A stretch of DNA of 64,000 nucleotides from Pseudomonas synxantha (GTDB lineage: Bacteria > Pseudomonadota > Gammaproteobacteria > Pseudomonadales > Pseudomonadaceae). The notes beneath the pieces were generated by a model. That model saw only the letters and a list, made by a program, of their open reading frames with translations, did not search any database and was not told the DNA's origin. The translations under genes and the position numbers were made by a program. The stretch spans positions 6,014,001 to 6,078,000 of the forward strand of contig NZ_LT629786.1 of NCBI RefSeq assembly GCF_900105675.1, read 5' to 3'. Of this stretch, positions 37,343 through 47,051 are shown in pieces (position 1 is the stretch's first letter; each line of letters starts with the position of its first letter).

Positions 37343-37645
37343 GCCTCAAGGTTGTGAAATGAAGCCCATAAAAACTCCAATATCGCCCTGCAAACCCACC
37401 TTGCTTGCCACCGCGTGGCTGAAACCTTTAATCAGCCCGTGCAGACGGATCAGTCTCGCCTAGGTATAGTGCCGCCCCTCTCGCGTCTGCGGCCATCGGT
37501 AACGAGGCCCGGGTACCACGCGACACCGCATGAATAACAACACCCGCAAAAGGATTGGGGTCGAACGGTCGTGCACTGCCTGGTGCCATACGACGTGTCG
37601 AACCGTCCTGCGTTTGCCATCAGAAAAATCAGCGAGGAACACTCC
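37343..37645 (+). other. 303-bp leader region of the symporter gene
   Basis: No gene is seen. A TATAGT hexamer (about 37464-37469) may be the -10 of the symporter promoter, which would give a leader of about 170 nt. An imperfect hairpin with arms around GGTCGAACGGTCGTGCAC and GTGCCATACGACGTGTCGAACC (37558-37607) lies in that leader. I could not match it to a known riboswitch class. Confidence 0.45.
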
Positions 37646-39097
37646 ATGCTCGAAGTCATCAACGACTTCCTCTCAGGGAAAGTACTGATCGTGCTCATAG
37701 TCGGGCTCGGCGGTTATTTCACGATCCGCTCGCGTTTCGTTCAACTGCGCCACTTTTTCCATATGTTCTCGGTGTTTAAAGACAGCCTGAAGAGCAGTGC
37801 CGGCCAACTCAGCTCGTTCCAGGCGCTGATGCTCAGCCTGGCGGGCCGCGTGGGTGCCGGTAACATTGCAGGCGTCGGTATTGCCGTGACCCTGGGTGGC
37901 CCGGGCGCCGTGTTCTGGATGTGGGTCACCGCACTGGTGGGCATGTCCTCGAGCTTTATCGAGTGCTCCCTTGGCCAGTTGTACAAGCGCACCGACGCCG
38001 AAGGCACCTACCGTGGCGGCCCGGCGTATTACATCCAGCATGGCCTGCACAAGCGCTGGCTGGGCATGGTCATGGCGTTCCTGCTGCTGGTGACCTTCGG
38101 CTTTGCCTTCAACGGCCTGCAAGCCCACGCCGTGACCCATTCGCTGAACAATGCCTTCGGCCTCGACACCACTTACACCGGCCTCGCGCTGGCGGTGTTG
38201 CTGGGCCTGGTGTTCATCGGCGGGATCAAGCGTATCGCCTCGATCGCCGACTTGCTGGTGCCGGTCAAGACCCTGGTTTACATCGCCGTGACCCTGTACG
38301 TGATCGTGCTGCAATTCGACCACGTGCCCGCCATGCTCGCGACCATCGTCAAGAGCGCGTTCGGCCTCGACCAAGCCTTCGGCGGCCTGGTCGGCAGCGC
38401 GATCATCATGGGTGTGAAGCGCGGCGTGTTCGCCAACGAAGCAGGTTTAGGCAGTGCGCCTAACGTGGCGGCAGTCGCTTCGGTAGAACACCCGATTGCC
38501 CAAGGTGTGGTGCAAGCGTTCAGCGTGTTCCTCGACACATTCATCATCTGTACCTGCACCGCGTTGCTGATCCTGCTTTCCGGTTTCTACACGCCGGGCT
38601 TTGAAGGCGATGGCATTGCCCTGACCCAGAACTCCCTGGCGGCGGTGGTCGGTGACTGGGGCCGGATGTTTATCTCCGTGGCCCTGGCGTTGTTCGTGTT
38701 CACCTCGATCATGTACAACTACTACCTGGGCGAGAGCAACCTGCGCTTCCTGGTCGGCAATAACCGCAAGGTGCTGATGGGCTACCGCGCATTGGTACTG
38801 GTGCTGATCTTCTGGGGTTCCATCGAGAACCTGAGCACCGTGTTCGCCTTCGCCGACATCACCATGACCATGCTGGCCTTCGTCAACCTGTTCGCCCTGG
38901 CGTTCCTGTTCAAGATCGCCATGCGCATCCTGAACGACTACGACAACCAGCGTGCGGCAGGCATCAAGACCCCGGTGTTCGATTCCAGCCAGTTCCCTGA
39001 CCTGGACCTGGACCGCAAAGCCTGGCCGGCCAACCCGGTAAAACCGGAGCCTGCCATGCAAGCCACTGCTGAATCGGTCGCCCAAACGCAACGTTAA
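37646..39097 (+). CDS. Alanine/glycine:cation symporter (AGCS/AlsT family)
   Basis: This 483-aa inner-membrane symporter imports alanine or glycine with Na+ or H+. About ten or eleven helices are visible. The N-terminal GGYFTIRSRFVQLRHF, the motif GRVGAGNIAGVGIAV (about 70-85) and GPGAVFWMWVTALVGMSSSF (about 92-111), plus the FANEAGLGSAPN motif (about 265), are hallmarks of AGCS. ATG 37646 has a GAGGAA ribosome-binding site; the longer frame from 37571 adds 25 residues without homology. It is followed by a terminator, so the asparaginase has its own or a read-through transcript. Confidence 0.93.
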   Translation: MLEVINDFLSGKVLIVLIVGLGGYFTIRSRFVQLRHFFHMFSVFKDSLKSSAGQLSSFQALMLSLAGRVGAGNIAGVGIAVTLGGPGAVFWMWVTALVGMSSSFIECSLGQLYKRTDAEGTYRGGPAYYIQHGLHKRWLGMVMAFLLLVTFGFAFNGLQAHAVTHSLNNAFGLDTTYTGLALAVLLGLVFIGGIKRIASIADLLVPVKTLVYIAVTLYVIVLQFDHVPAMLATIVKSAFGLDQAFGGLVGSAIIMGVKRGVFANEAGLGSAPNVAAVASVEHPIAQGVVQAFSVFLDTFIICTCTALLILLSGFYTPGFEGDGIALTQNSLAAVVGDWGRMFISVALALFVFTSIMYNYYLGESNLRFLVGNNRKVLMGYRALVLVLIFWGSIENLSTVFAFADITMTMLAFVNLFALAFLFKIAMRILNDYDNQRAAGIKTPVFDSSQFPDLDLDRKAWPANPVKPEPAMQATAESVAQTQR

Positions 39098-39113
39098 GCG
39101 TAGATAGATGACA

Positions 39114-39156
39114 CGCCGCCCGGCCTTGGGCATGCTCTGGGCCCGGCGGCGTTTTT
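39114..39156 (+). terminator. Rho-independent terminator between symporter and asparaginase genes
   Basis: A GC-rich imperfect stem (ACGCCGCC/GGCGGCGT with additional CCGG/GCCC pairs) is followed by TTTTT, 16 bp after the symporter stop and just before the asparaginase ribosome-binding site. Confidence 0.75.
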
Positions 39157-39174
39157 CGTTCAGGAGACTTTTCA

Positions 39175-40158
39175 ATGCAACCAGCTAATAACGTCATGGT
39201 GCTCTACACCGGTGGCACCATCGGCATGCAGGCCAGCGCCAATGGCCTGGCCCCGGCGTCGGGTTTTGAAGCACGCATGCGCGAACAGCTTGCCAATCAA
39301 TCGATACCCGCCTGGCGCTTTCGCGAAATGTCGCCGCTGATCGACAGCGCCAACATGACCCCGGCCTACTGGCAGCATCTGCGCAGCGCCGTGGTCGAGG
39401 CGGTGGACGAGGGCTGCGATGCCGTACTGATCCTGCACGGCACCGACACTCTGGCCTACAGCGCGGCAGCCATGAGCTTCCAACTGCTGGGCCTGCCCGC
39501 ACCAGTGCTGTTTACCGGTTCGATGTTGCCCGCCGGCGTGCCGGACAGCGATGCCTGGGAAAACGTCAGCGGCGCCTTGACCGCGTTGGGCGAAGGCTTG
39601 GCATCCGGAGTGCAGCTGTATTTCCACGGCCAACTGCTACCGCCGACCCGTTGCGCCAAGGTGCGCAGCTTTGGCCGCCATCCGTTTGCAACCTTGCAGC
39701 GTATGGGTAACCAGCCCCGCGCCGAATCACTACCGGCCGCGCTGGATTACCGTCAGCCCAAGACCGTGGCGGATATCGGCGTATTACCGCTGGTGCCGGG
39801 CATGCGGGCCGCGCTGGTGGACAGCCTGGTCGACAGCGGGGTACAGGCGCTGATCCTGGAGTGCTATGGCAGCGGCACCGGGCCCAGCGACAACCCCGAG
39901 TTCCTCGCCAGCCTCAAGCGCGCACAGGTCCGGGATGTAGTGGTGGTCGCCATTACCCAATGCCATGAAGGCGGTGTCGAACTGGATGTCTATGAAGCCG
40001 GTAGCCGCCTGCGCGACGCCGGCGTGCTGTCGGGTGCAGGCATGACCCGTGAAGCGGCGTTCGGCAAGCTCCATGCCCTGCTCGGCGCCGGCCTGGCCAG
40101 CGAAGAGATCCGCCGCTTGGTGGAGCTGGACCTGGGTACCGAGGCCTGTCCTAGATAA
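39175..40158 (+). CDS. ansA: L-asparaginase, type I-like (cytoplasmic)
   Basis: This enzyme hydrolyses L-asparagine to aspartate and ammonia. The 327 aa have no signal peptide, which points to the cytoplasmic form. The first catalytic Thr lies in YTGGTIG (residues 11-17), the second catalytic triad in HGTDT (88-92), and the substrate-binding SMLPAGVPDSDAWEN follows near residues 117-131. The C-terminal ECYGSGTGP loop (about 230) is typical. The product aspartate would feed AspA encoded nearby. ATG 39175 is preceded by CAGGAGA. The assignment to type I rather than the periplasmic type II is by absence of an export signal. Confidence 0.92.
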   Translation: MQPANNVMVLYTGGTIGMQASANGLAPASGFEARMREQLANQSIPAWRFREMSPLIDSANMTPAYWQHLRSAVVEAVDEGCDAVLILHGTDTLAYSAAAMSFQLLGLPAPVLFTGSMLPAGVPDSDAWENVSGALTALGEGLASGVQLYFHGQLLPPTRCAKVRSFGRHPFATLQRMGNQPRAESLPAALDYRQPKTVADIGVLPLVPGMRAALVDSLVDSGVQALILECYGSGTGPSDNPEFLASLKRAQVRDVVVVAITQCHEGGVELDVYEAGSRLRDAGVLSGAGMTREAAFGKLHALLGAGLASEEIRRLVELDLGTEACPR

Positions 40159-40251
40159 CTACCCCCTGCCCTGTCTTGCGCCTTTCTAGCATGGAAACCC
40201 CGGGCCTGACCCTCGGGTTGTTCCCCTCCATCGGCAAGACAGGGATGTACC

Positions 40252-43200
40252 ATGACCACCTCAAGCGCCACCGCGCAGGCTGCCAAATCCGAAGACCTCA
40301 CCCTTAAACTCATCACCCAGCTGTGCGTCGGCCCCTCGATCACCGAGGTGGCCGGCCAACTGCTGCGCGACTCCCTGGCAGAAAAATACCCCGACCTGCA
40401 CATCAATCCGGACACCACCCTGCTGGGCACGCCAGTGTGGGAGCTGGTAGACGACAAGATTATCTCCAGCCCCCCGCAGTATCGAACCCTCAGCACCCTG
40501 CTGGCCAGGCAGGCCGTGTTGAAGGAGCCCACCTTGTGCATCGAAGGCGAGCATTTTCTTACCCCGCTGCCCCTCACGGAACCCGCGGTGCATGTGCCGG
40601 TGCGCATCGTCGAAGTGGCTAATACCATCAATGTCCTGGCGCCGGTGGTATTTGAGGCGTTCAAGGAACAGTTGGTGACGTACTGGAACAACAGCAACGG
40701 CATCGGCCCGCGTTGGCACGAATTGTCCAGCACCTTGCGCAGCACCTGGAATGTGCAGCAGGTGGACGGCTGGACCGACGACGACTGTGCACTGGCGCGC
40801 CGTTTGTACCACTCGCCCGACCCGGCGAACCGCACCGCAGGCAGCAAGCTCCAGGCTTGCCTGGTCGACGTTGACCTGGTGAGCGACGGCAAGGCCAGCC
40901 ACACCCCGCAAGTATTTATTGCGGTACTGCTGGGCCAGTCCGGGGGGCAAGACGTAATCCTCTGCCAATCCCTCGACGGCTACAAAAAATTCGACACCCA
41001 GGACCAATTGGGCGAATACCTGGCGACGCTGGTGTATCAGCCAACTGTTTATGAACGTTTGCAGTGGCGCCTGTATGAACCCGTCGGCAACTTTTTCGAG
41101 CAGTTGGCCTTCTCCCTGATCACCCTGCAAATCGACGCCCTCACCACCGTCTCCATCGACACACCGGCCACACCCACCAAAGCGCCGTTGAGCGTGCTGA
41201 CAGGGACGATCGGGCAGGTCACCCCAAAAGGGCCGGATCTTGAATGGTATCGACAAGTGCTGCCGGACTGGCTCGCCCAAGCCACTGCTTCGGATCGCGC
41301 GTTTTATTCGCGGCACCTCAAGGACCTGGCCGCGCTGCACGGCCGGAACGAGGGCAAGACGTACCAGGATGATATTCCCCCCCTCCAGCAGTATGCCCGC
41401 GACACGCTCAGGGCACTCATCATCAAGGAGCATCCCAAGGCCGCGTACCTGGCTTTGGACACCCTGACCATCCAGGTACAGAGCCAGGTGGTGTGGGGCA
41501 CGTTCACGGTACCGGGGCAGGTCGAGACCCGCGCCTTCAGCCTGGCCGAACTGGCCCTGCAAAATCTGATTGCACTGCCCTTGGGTAATCAAAGCCTGCG
41601 CATGCAGACGCGCAAGGCCCTGCCTGAGTGGCTGAGCGTCGACTACGTGAAAACCCTCATCACCAAGGCCGATATTGGCCGTGCCTATCCGGCACTGATA
41701 CGCAGCAAATTGATCGACGACACCACCGAGTCGACGCGGCGCAAAGCCTTGTACACCCAGCACCTGCGCATCCAACTGCCGCTGCTGGCCTTGCAGCACA
41801 AGATACGCCAGGAGGGCGGGATCGATGAGCGCGGCTATCGCTACGTGGCAGCAGTCATGCAAGCTGAAAGTGCCGACCGCTATGTAGATGGGCAAGCAAT
41901 CGTCATCCGCCCCCTGGCCTTCGTGCCCAAGCGCCGACAAAGCAATGGACAGGATGTGGTGAGCAACATGTACGTCATTGGCCCGCAGAACGCCGAAGCC
42001 GGTCCCTGCCTGTTGTACCGTCCGCTGTTCGAGCCGGTACTGATGCAATTCCCGTCACCGGCGAACCTGCTATATGCCATCGCACAGTCACCGACGCTGC
42101 GTGACTCGGTGGTGGCCTGGCTGCCCGACGCCGTGCGTACTGACTACTCCAACTATGTATTTCCCGGCGACTTGCCTTCACCCTGGGCAGTGGCCGACTT
42201 CCTCGTGGAACCGAACAAGCTCTGGACCTACAGCGGCCCCATGAGCCTGGGCCAGCAAGCCCTCAACGGCGACCTGTTTAACACCCTGTTTGATGCGAAC
42301 GCCAAGGCACTGGTGGAGTTGGCGGACCGCCAATCGGTATCCAACGCGGAAAGCCGCTGGGCCACGCTCAAGCAGGCCGGTTGGCTGATCTTCAATGCAG
42401 CGTTGCCCTTCATGGGCCGTATTGCAAATACGGGTGCCTGGATCTGGCAGATCCTCGACCAGGTGCAAACCCTGGTCGAGGCCCACAAACACGGCGAGCA
42501 ACAGGCACAATGGTCGGCGCTCACCGATGTACTGCTTAACCTGGGCATGGCCGTCACCTTGCATGTGGCCACCGGCACCCGCCCTGCCACCAGCGCTGCC
42601 AAGGTCGAGCCTGAAACACCCCGCGTCGGCGCTGAAACTTCGATCAGCGTGGAACAGCTCCCCACGCGCACCAAGGAGCAGCCGCCTGCCGACCATGACC
42701 TGCCGCTCAACACCCACGGCGCGCTCACCCGAACCACCAGCAGCCTGGCGACGGTACTGGACACGTTTAAAATCGAAAAACCCGAGGGCCTGGCAAACGC
42801 CATCAGCGAAGAAGGGGCTTATCAACATCTCTATCTACATGAACAGCGTTACTACGCGCCGGTGGGCGCACGCTGGTTCGAGGTCAAGCTGGTCGGTGAC
42901 GAAACCGTGGTCATTGTCGATCCCAAGCAGCCCAACCGCACAGGCCTGCCGCTGATTCACAACGCCCGGGGCGATTGGTTTATCGACACACGCCTACGCC
43001 TGGCCGGCGGCGGTCGCAAAGGCAAGCAGAAAAAGGCGGCTGACAAGGCAAAGGCCGAATCCGAAAAGCTGAGTACCAACTTGAAGGCCTTTGAGCAAAC
43101 CAAGAAAACGGTCCAACGTGACCTGCAGCAGGCGTTCCAGGCGCTGCAGGACGCCTCTGGCAGTTCAACCCAGTCCAAACGCGAGGCCTATCTGAACAAA

Positions 43201-44841
43201 CTCGACAGCCACAGCCTGGAATACGAAGAGGTACGCCAACAACTGATGACCTTGAATGTCTTCACCCAGGTGCCTGATTTCCAGCAAAAAGCCCTCGGTT
43301 ATGTGAAGGCACAACTGGACCTCAACGAGGCCGGCATCCGAGAGCTGCAGACCCGGTTCACCCCGCAGCTCAAGACAGTGCTGGACCAGATCGAAACCCC
43401 ATCGACTTCGTCCCAGGCCAACCGCATCACCGACGCGCAACTGATGACGGACCTGTGCGGCGACATGATCAAGCGCCTGGACTACACCCAGACGCGCTTT
43501 ACCGAATTACGCGAACTCGCCCGGGCGGGCACACAGCTGATTCAAACCGCCAAGGCCAAACTGCCGCTTTATACCAGCGATCACCTGCGGGCCCTGCAAG
43601 TGACGCTGACGCGAAACCTGTGCCTGAGCCCGCAATCGATCACCACTGAGCCTGACGCCTGGAACCTGATCAGCAAGATTGTCGACAAGGCCGATATTGC
43701 GGTGGAGACCCTGCAGGACGCCCTGAAAGAGCGCAGCAAGTCGCGCCTGGACGAACGCATTGAAATCCTGGCCAGCCTGGTGGAGCAGTTCCAACTGATT
43801 GACGAACACCTGCAGGACTTCTGCGAGGATTACCCCCAGCAGGCCCTCGATACGTCCATTGAAAACCTGCGAAGCACGCTGGGCACATTTGCAAATCGAG
43901 CCAAGGCCGCACTGGCGCCCCTGCACTTTGAGCAGGCGCAAGCCCGTATCCGACCAACGCCACCGCCGACACCGCCACGGCCGACCAAAAAGTTCATCCA
44001 TACCCGCTTCAACGGCATGCTGATTGGCGAGCCACGCCTGACGTCAGTGGGGCTCGAGACCGACCTTGTCGACATCAAGTCACCCTTGACCCATAAACTC
44101 ATCGCCACCTTTCATGAAAAAAAACCGGGTGTCTGGGTCGAGCACGTTTCGCCCACCACTACCCAGCCCGCACTTGCCGCCCCCACAGTCGAAGCCAGTG
44201 TTGCCCATGGGCAATCGCTGATCGACCAACTGCCGGCATTCCAGGCCCGGGCCACGGCGCAAATCGGCAAGCCGTCCCGCACCCCGATCGGCATCGAGCA
44301 TATGTTTCATCAACATGCTCAAGTGCTGGAGCAGGCCGCGGAGACTATCGAGAAAGCGCTGACCAAGGTCAATGCCACGGAAAGCGAGCAGCCCGCCGCC
44401 GCCGCGCTGGGCAAAGAACTCAATGATGCGGCGCAGGCCCTTTACCAGCAGGCCAACGAGCAGGTGCAGACGATGATCAAGCAACAGCCGCCTACGCTCT
44501 CACGGGTCGAATGGCTCACGAGCCATGACCTGCTCAGTATCAAGAAACCGGGCAAACGACGCAGAATCAAGAGCGCGACCAAAGATTATCTGGATGAATA
44601 CATCCTCACCGATGCATCGACAAAAGACGTGCTTTGGTATGCCCACTTCCATTACTCGACCTCCGATGCGCCGCTCGATCGGTTTCTCTCTGCTCGCTTG
44701 AAGACCCCGCAAGAGCATGCGCAGGGCGACCAGGCCGATGACGTTCATGGGCTCAACGCACAGCAACAGGTCGATTTCTATCGCAGCACCATCAACTTGG
44801 CACAGGCCAAGCGCGTGTTCTTCCCACCCGTGCGGGATTGA
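40252..44841 (+). CDS. Giant DUF6543 / dermonecrotic-toxin-domain-like protein, copy 1
   Basis: This 1529-aa protein is of the large Pseudomonas family annotated with a DUF6543 (dermonecrotic toxin N-terminal) domain. There is no signal peptide. The N-terminal about 600 aa hold conserved blocks (PRWHELSSTLRSTWNV, YLALDTLTIQVQSQVVWGTF, PCLLYRPLFEPVLMQFPS). Two hydrophobic stretches near residues 715-785 may enter a membrane. A basic stretch (about 915-950) and long coiled-coil helices follow (about 930-1240), then GEPRL...IATFHEKKPGVWV (about 1260-1300) and the family end DEYILTDASTKDVLWYAHFHY. The activity is unknown. It is a clear paralogue of the 48269-52939 gene, with the same blocks in the same order. 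Toxin or cell-contact roles are inferred from the family name only. Confidence 0.75.
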   Translation: MTTSSATAQAAKSEDLTLKLITQLCVGPSITEVAGQLLRDSLAEKYPDLHINPDTTLLGTPVWELVDDKIISSPPQYRTLSTLLARQAVLKEPTLCIEGEHFLTPLPLTEPAVHVPVRIVEVANTINVLAPVVFEAFKEQLVTYWNNSNGIGPRWHELSSTLRSTWNVQQVDGWTDDDCALARRLYHSPDPANRTAGSKLQACLVDVDLVSDGKASHTPQVFIAVLLGQSGGQDVILCQSLDGYKKFDTQDQLGEYLATLVYQPTVYERLQWRLYEPVGNFFEQLAFSLITLQIDALTTVSIDTPATPTKAPLSVLTGTIGQVTPKGPDLEWYRQVLPDWLAQATASDRAFYSRHLKDLAALHGRNEGKTYQDDIPPLQQYARDTLRALIIKEHPKAAYLALDTLTIQVQSQVVWGTFTVPGQVETRAFSLAELALQNLIALPLGNQSLRMQTRKALPEWLSVDYVKTLITKADIGRAYPALIRSKLIDDTTESTRRKALYTQHLRIQLPLLALQHKIRQEGGIDERGYRYVAAVMQAESADRYVDGQAIVIRPLAFVPKRRQSNGQDVVSNMYVIGPQNAEAGPCLLYRPLFEPVLMQFPSPANLLYAIAQSPTLRDSVVAWLPDAVRTDYSNYVFPGDLPSPWAVADFLVEPNKLWTYSGPMSLGQQALNGDLFNTLFDANAKALVELADRQSVSNAESRWATLKQAGWLIFNAALPFMGRIANTGAWIWQILDQVQTLVEAHKHGEQQAQWSALTDVLLNLGMAVTLHVATGTRPATSAAKVEPETPRVGAETSISVEQLPTRTKEQPPADHDLPLNTHGALTRTTSSLATVLDTFKIEKPEGLANAISEEGAYQHLYLHEQRYYAPVGARWFEVKLVGDETVVIVDPKQPNRTGLPLIHNARGDWFIDTRLRLAGGGRKGKQKKAADKAKAESEKLSTNLKAFEQTKKTVQRDLQQAFQALQDASGSSTQSKREAYLNKLDSHSLEYEEVRQQLMTLNVFTQVPDFQQKALGYVKAQLDLNEAGIRELQTRFTPQLKTVLDQIETPSTSSQANRITDAQLMTDLCGDMIKRLDYTQTRFTELRELARAGTQLIQTAKAKLPLYTSDHLRALQVTLTRNLCLSPQSITTEPDAWNLISKIVDKADIAVETLQDALKERSKSRLDERIEILASLVEQFQLIDEHLQDFCEDYPQQALDTSIENLRSTLGTFANRAKAALAPLHFEQAQARIRPTPPPTPPRPTKKFIHTRFNGMLIGEPRLTSVGLETDLVDIKSPLTHKLIATFHEKKPGVWVEHVSPTTTQPALAAPTVEASVAHGQSLIDQLPAFQARATAQIGKPSRTPIGIEHMFHQHAQVLEQAAETIEKALTKVNATESEQPAAAALGKELNDAAQALYQQANEQVQTMIKQQPPTLSRVEWLTSHDLLSIKKPGKRRRIKSATKDYLDEYILTDASTKDVLWYAHFHYSTSDAPLDRFLSARLKTPQEHAQGDQADDVHGLNAQQQVDFYRSTINLAQAKRVFFPPVRD

Positions 44842-44895
44842 TCGCCAACGGCACATAATTTGCTCCAGCCTGGTAAACCCAGGCCGGAACCCACC

Positions 44896-45888
44896 ATGCT
44901 GCATTCACACCTGACTACCCTCAATGCGGTCTCGCGGGTGCTGGACACCTTCAAGGCCGAAGGCGTGAGCTATGACACGCTGCTGGCCGGCAGCGGTATC
45001 CGCCAAGCCGACCTGGCACGCGCCGACACCCATATCACCACCCATCAGGAGATGCGTGTGTGCGCCAACGCCGTGGCGTTGCGCCAAGACGTGGGCCTGG
45101 AACTGGGGCAACGCATGCATGTGTCGTCCTACGGCATGCTCGGTTATGCCTTGCTCACCAGTGCCACCTTCGGTGACGCCCTGCGCCTGGCCCTTCGTTA
45201 CCCGGCGCTATTGGGAACACTTTTTGAACTGAGCCTGGAGCAGGACAGCCAGCGCATCTGGTTGACCGCCGGCGATTACCGCGAGGACCCGGCCTTGACC
45301 CAATTCAATGTGGAGTTTTGCCTGGTTTCGCTGAAGGTTATCTGCGCCGATCTGCTCGGCCAGCCCCTGCCGCTTCTCGGCGCCCGCTTTGCCTACCCCA
45401 GCCCCGACTACCAGGCACGCTATGTCGAGCACTTCGCCTGCCCGTTGGAGTTTTCCGCCCAGGCCAATGCCTTTGCGTTCGATCGGCACTGGCTCGAGCA
45501 ACCCTTGCCGCTGGCTGATGTCATCACCCATCGCGCCATCGCCGAGCGTTGCCGCAAACAGAACACCGAGTTCACCGGGCGCCAGGCCTGGCTGGGCCGG
45601 GTTCGCCATCTGCTCGGCGCACAGCTGGACGCCGCGCCAGGTCTTGGTGGGTTGGCGGAGCAGATGAACTGTTCCTCGCGTACCTTGCGCCGGCATCTGC
45701 ATGAGTTGGGGTGCAGCTATCAGGAGCTGTTGGACGAACTACGCTTTGAACGCGCCAAACAACTGCTGGGCGGCAATGAGCTGCCGATCTATCGAATCGC
45801 CGAGCAACTGGGTTTCAGTGAGACCGCGAGTTTCCGGCATGCCTTCGTGCGCTGGAGCGGCGTGGCGCCCAGTCAGTTCAGGCTGTGA
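44896..45888 (+). CDS. AraC-family transcriptional regulator (Arabinose_bd-type N-terminus)
   Basis: This 330-aa regulator has an N-terminal ligand-sensing domain of the PF12625 type (about 15-200) and a C-terminal pair of helix-turn-helices (about 235-330). The first is in LGGLAEQMNCSSRTLRRHL, and the second is in IYRIAEQLGFSETASFRHAF followed by RWSGVAPSQFR, the AraC signature. It is 128 bp upstream of the acetylpolyamine amidohydrolase gene on the same strand, so it may sense a polyamine-related ligand and control that pair. ATG 44896 (MLHSHLTTLN) is preferred over an earlier in-frame TTG at 44860. Confidence 0.9.
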   Translation: MLHSHLTTLNAVSRVLDTFKAEGVSYDTLLAGSGIRQADLARADTHITTHQEMRVCANAVALRQDVGLELGQRMHVSSYGMLGYALLTSATFGDALRLALRYPALLGTLFELSLEQDSQRIWLTAGDYREDPALTQFNVEFCLVSLKVICADLLGQPLPLLGARFAYPSPDYQARYVEHFACPLEFSAQANAFAFDRHWLEQPLPLADVITHRAIAERCRKQNTEFTGRQAWLGRVRHLLGAQLDAAPGLGGLAEQMNCSSRTLRRHLHELGCSYQELLDELRFERAKQLLGGNELPIYRIAEQLGFSETASFRHAFVRWSGVAPSQFRL

Positions 45889-46016
45889 CCAGAGGGGCGA
45901 ATAACGGACATGAACATTGGCCCTGTCGATCCCCTTTTGGCCGCTCCTGCCGTTCTCCAACGGCCCGCTCGCCGCAACACTGCAGGCATAGCACCCAGCC
46001 TGCGGAGACCAACACA

Positions 46017-47051
46017 ATGCTGACGATCTACTCGGACGATCACCATCTGCACCACGGCCGTTGTGAATTGATGGACGGGCAACTGATGCCCTGCTTCGAA
46101 ATGCCCGCACGCGCCGACCACGTATTGCAACGGGTCAAGGACCGCGGACTGGGCCCGGTGCAGGCACCACAGGACTTCGGCCTGGCACCGCTGCAACGCA
46201 TCCACAGTCCCGATTACCTGGATTTCTTCAAAAGTGCGTGGCAACGCTGGACCGAATTCGGCCAGGACGGCGACCTGTTGCCCTACACCTGGCCGGCACG
46301 CACCTTGCGCCGGGTGTTACCCACCAGCCTGCACGGCCAGCTGGGTTACTACAGTTTCGATGGCGGCGCGCCGATTACCGCCGGCACCTGGCAAGCCGCG
46401 TACAGCGCCGCCCAGGTTGCGCTCACTGCGCAACAGGCGATCCAGCAGGGTGCGCGCTCGGCCTTCGCCCTGTGTCGGCCACCAGGCCATCACGCCGCCA
46501 GCGACTTGATGGGCGGCTACTGCTACCTCAACAATGCGGCCATTGCCGCCCAGGCGTTTCTCGACCAGGGCCATACGAGGGTCGCGATCCTCGATGTGGA
46601 TTACCACCACGGTAACGGCACCCAGTCGATTTTCTATACTCGCAACGACGTGCTGTTCACCTCGATCCATGGGCACCCGGAAGCGGAATTTCCCTTCTTC
46701 CTCGGCTATGCCGACGAGTTGGGGGAAGGCGCCGGGGCCGGCTTCAACTTCAACTATCCGCTGCCGGCGGGTTCAGGTTGGGAGCGCTGGAGCCAGGCGC
46801 TGGAACAAGCCTGCCAGCAGATCGAACGCTACGGCGCCGATGTGATCGTGGTGTCCCTGGGTGTGGACACGTTCAAGGACGATCCCATTTCCCAATTCAA
46901 GCTCGACAGCCCGGACTACCTGGCCATGGGTGCACGCATCGCACGCTTGGGCAAACCCACGCTGTTCGTCATGGAAGGCGGCTACGCCGTAGAAGAAATC
47001 GGCATCAACGCCGTCAATGTGCTCGAAGGCTTTGAGGAGTGTGTGCAATGA
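46017..47051 (+). CDS. Acetylpolyamine amidohydrolase (histone-deacetylase family)
   Basis: This 344-aa zinc enzyme of the HDAC superfamily removes acetyl groups from N-acetylputrescine, cadaverine or related polyamines in the cytosol. The motif [20 protein letters not shown] (about 152-171) has the catalytic His pair, [12 protein letters not shown] (about 192-203) holds zinc-binding Asp and His, [11 protein letters not shown] (about 278) the second zinc Asp, and EGGY (about 318) the catalytic Tyr. The gene overlaps the next gene, encoding a polyamine-binding protein, by 4 bp. I recall PAO1 AphA (PA1409) next to such a binding-protein gene. ATG 46017 begins [14 protein letters not shown], the family start. 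Confidence 0.93.
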   Translation: MLTIYSDDHHLHHGRCELMDGQLMPCFEMPARADHVLQRVKDRGLGPVQAPQDFGLAPLQRIHSPDYLDFFKSAWQRWTEFGQDGDLLPYTWPARTLRRVLPTSLHGQLGYYSFDGGAPITAGTWQAAYSAAQVALTAQQAIQQGARSAFALCRPPGHHAASDLMGGYCYLNNAAIAAQAFLDQGHTRVAILDVDYHHGNGTQSIFYTRNDVLFTSIHGHPEAEFPFFLGYADELGEGAGAGFNFNYPLPAGSGWERWSQALEQACQQIERYGADVIVVSLGVDTFKDDPISQFKLDSPDYLAMGARIARLGKPTLFVMEGGYAVEEIGINAVNVLEGFEECVQ

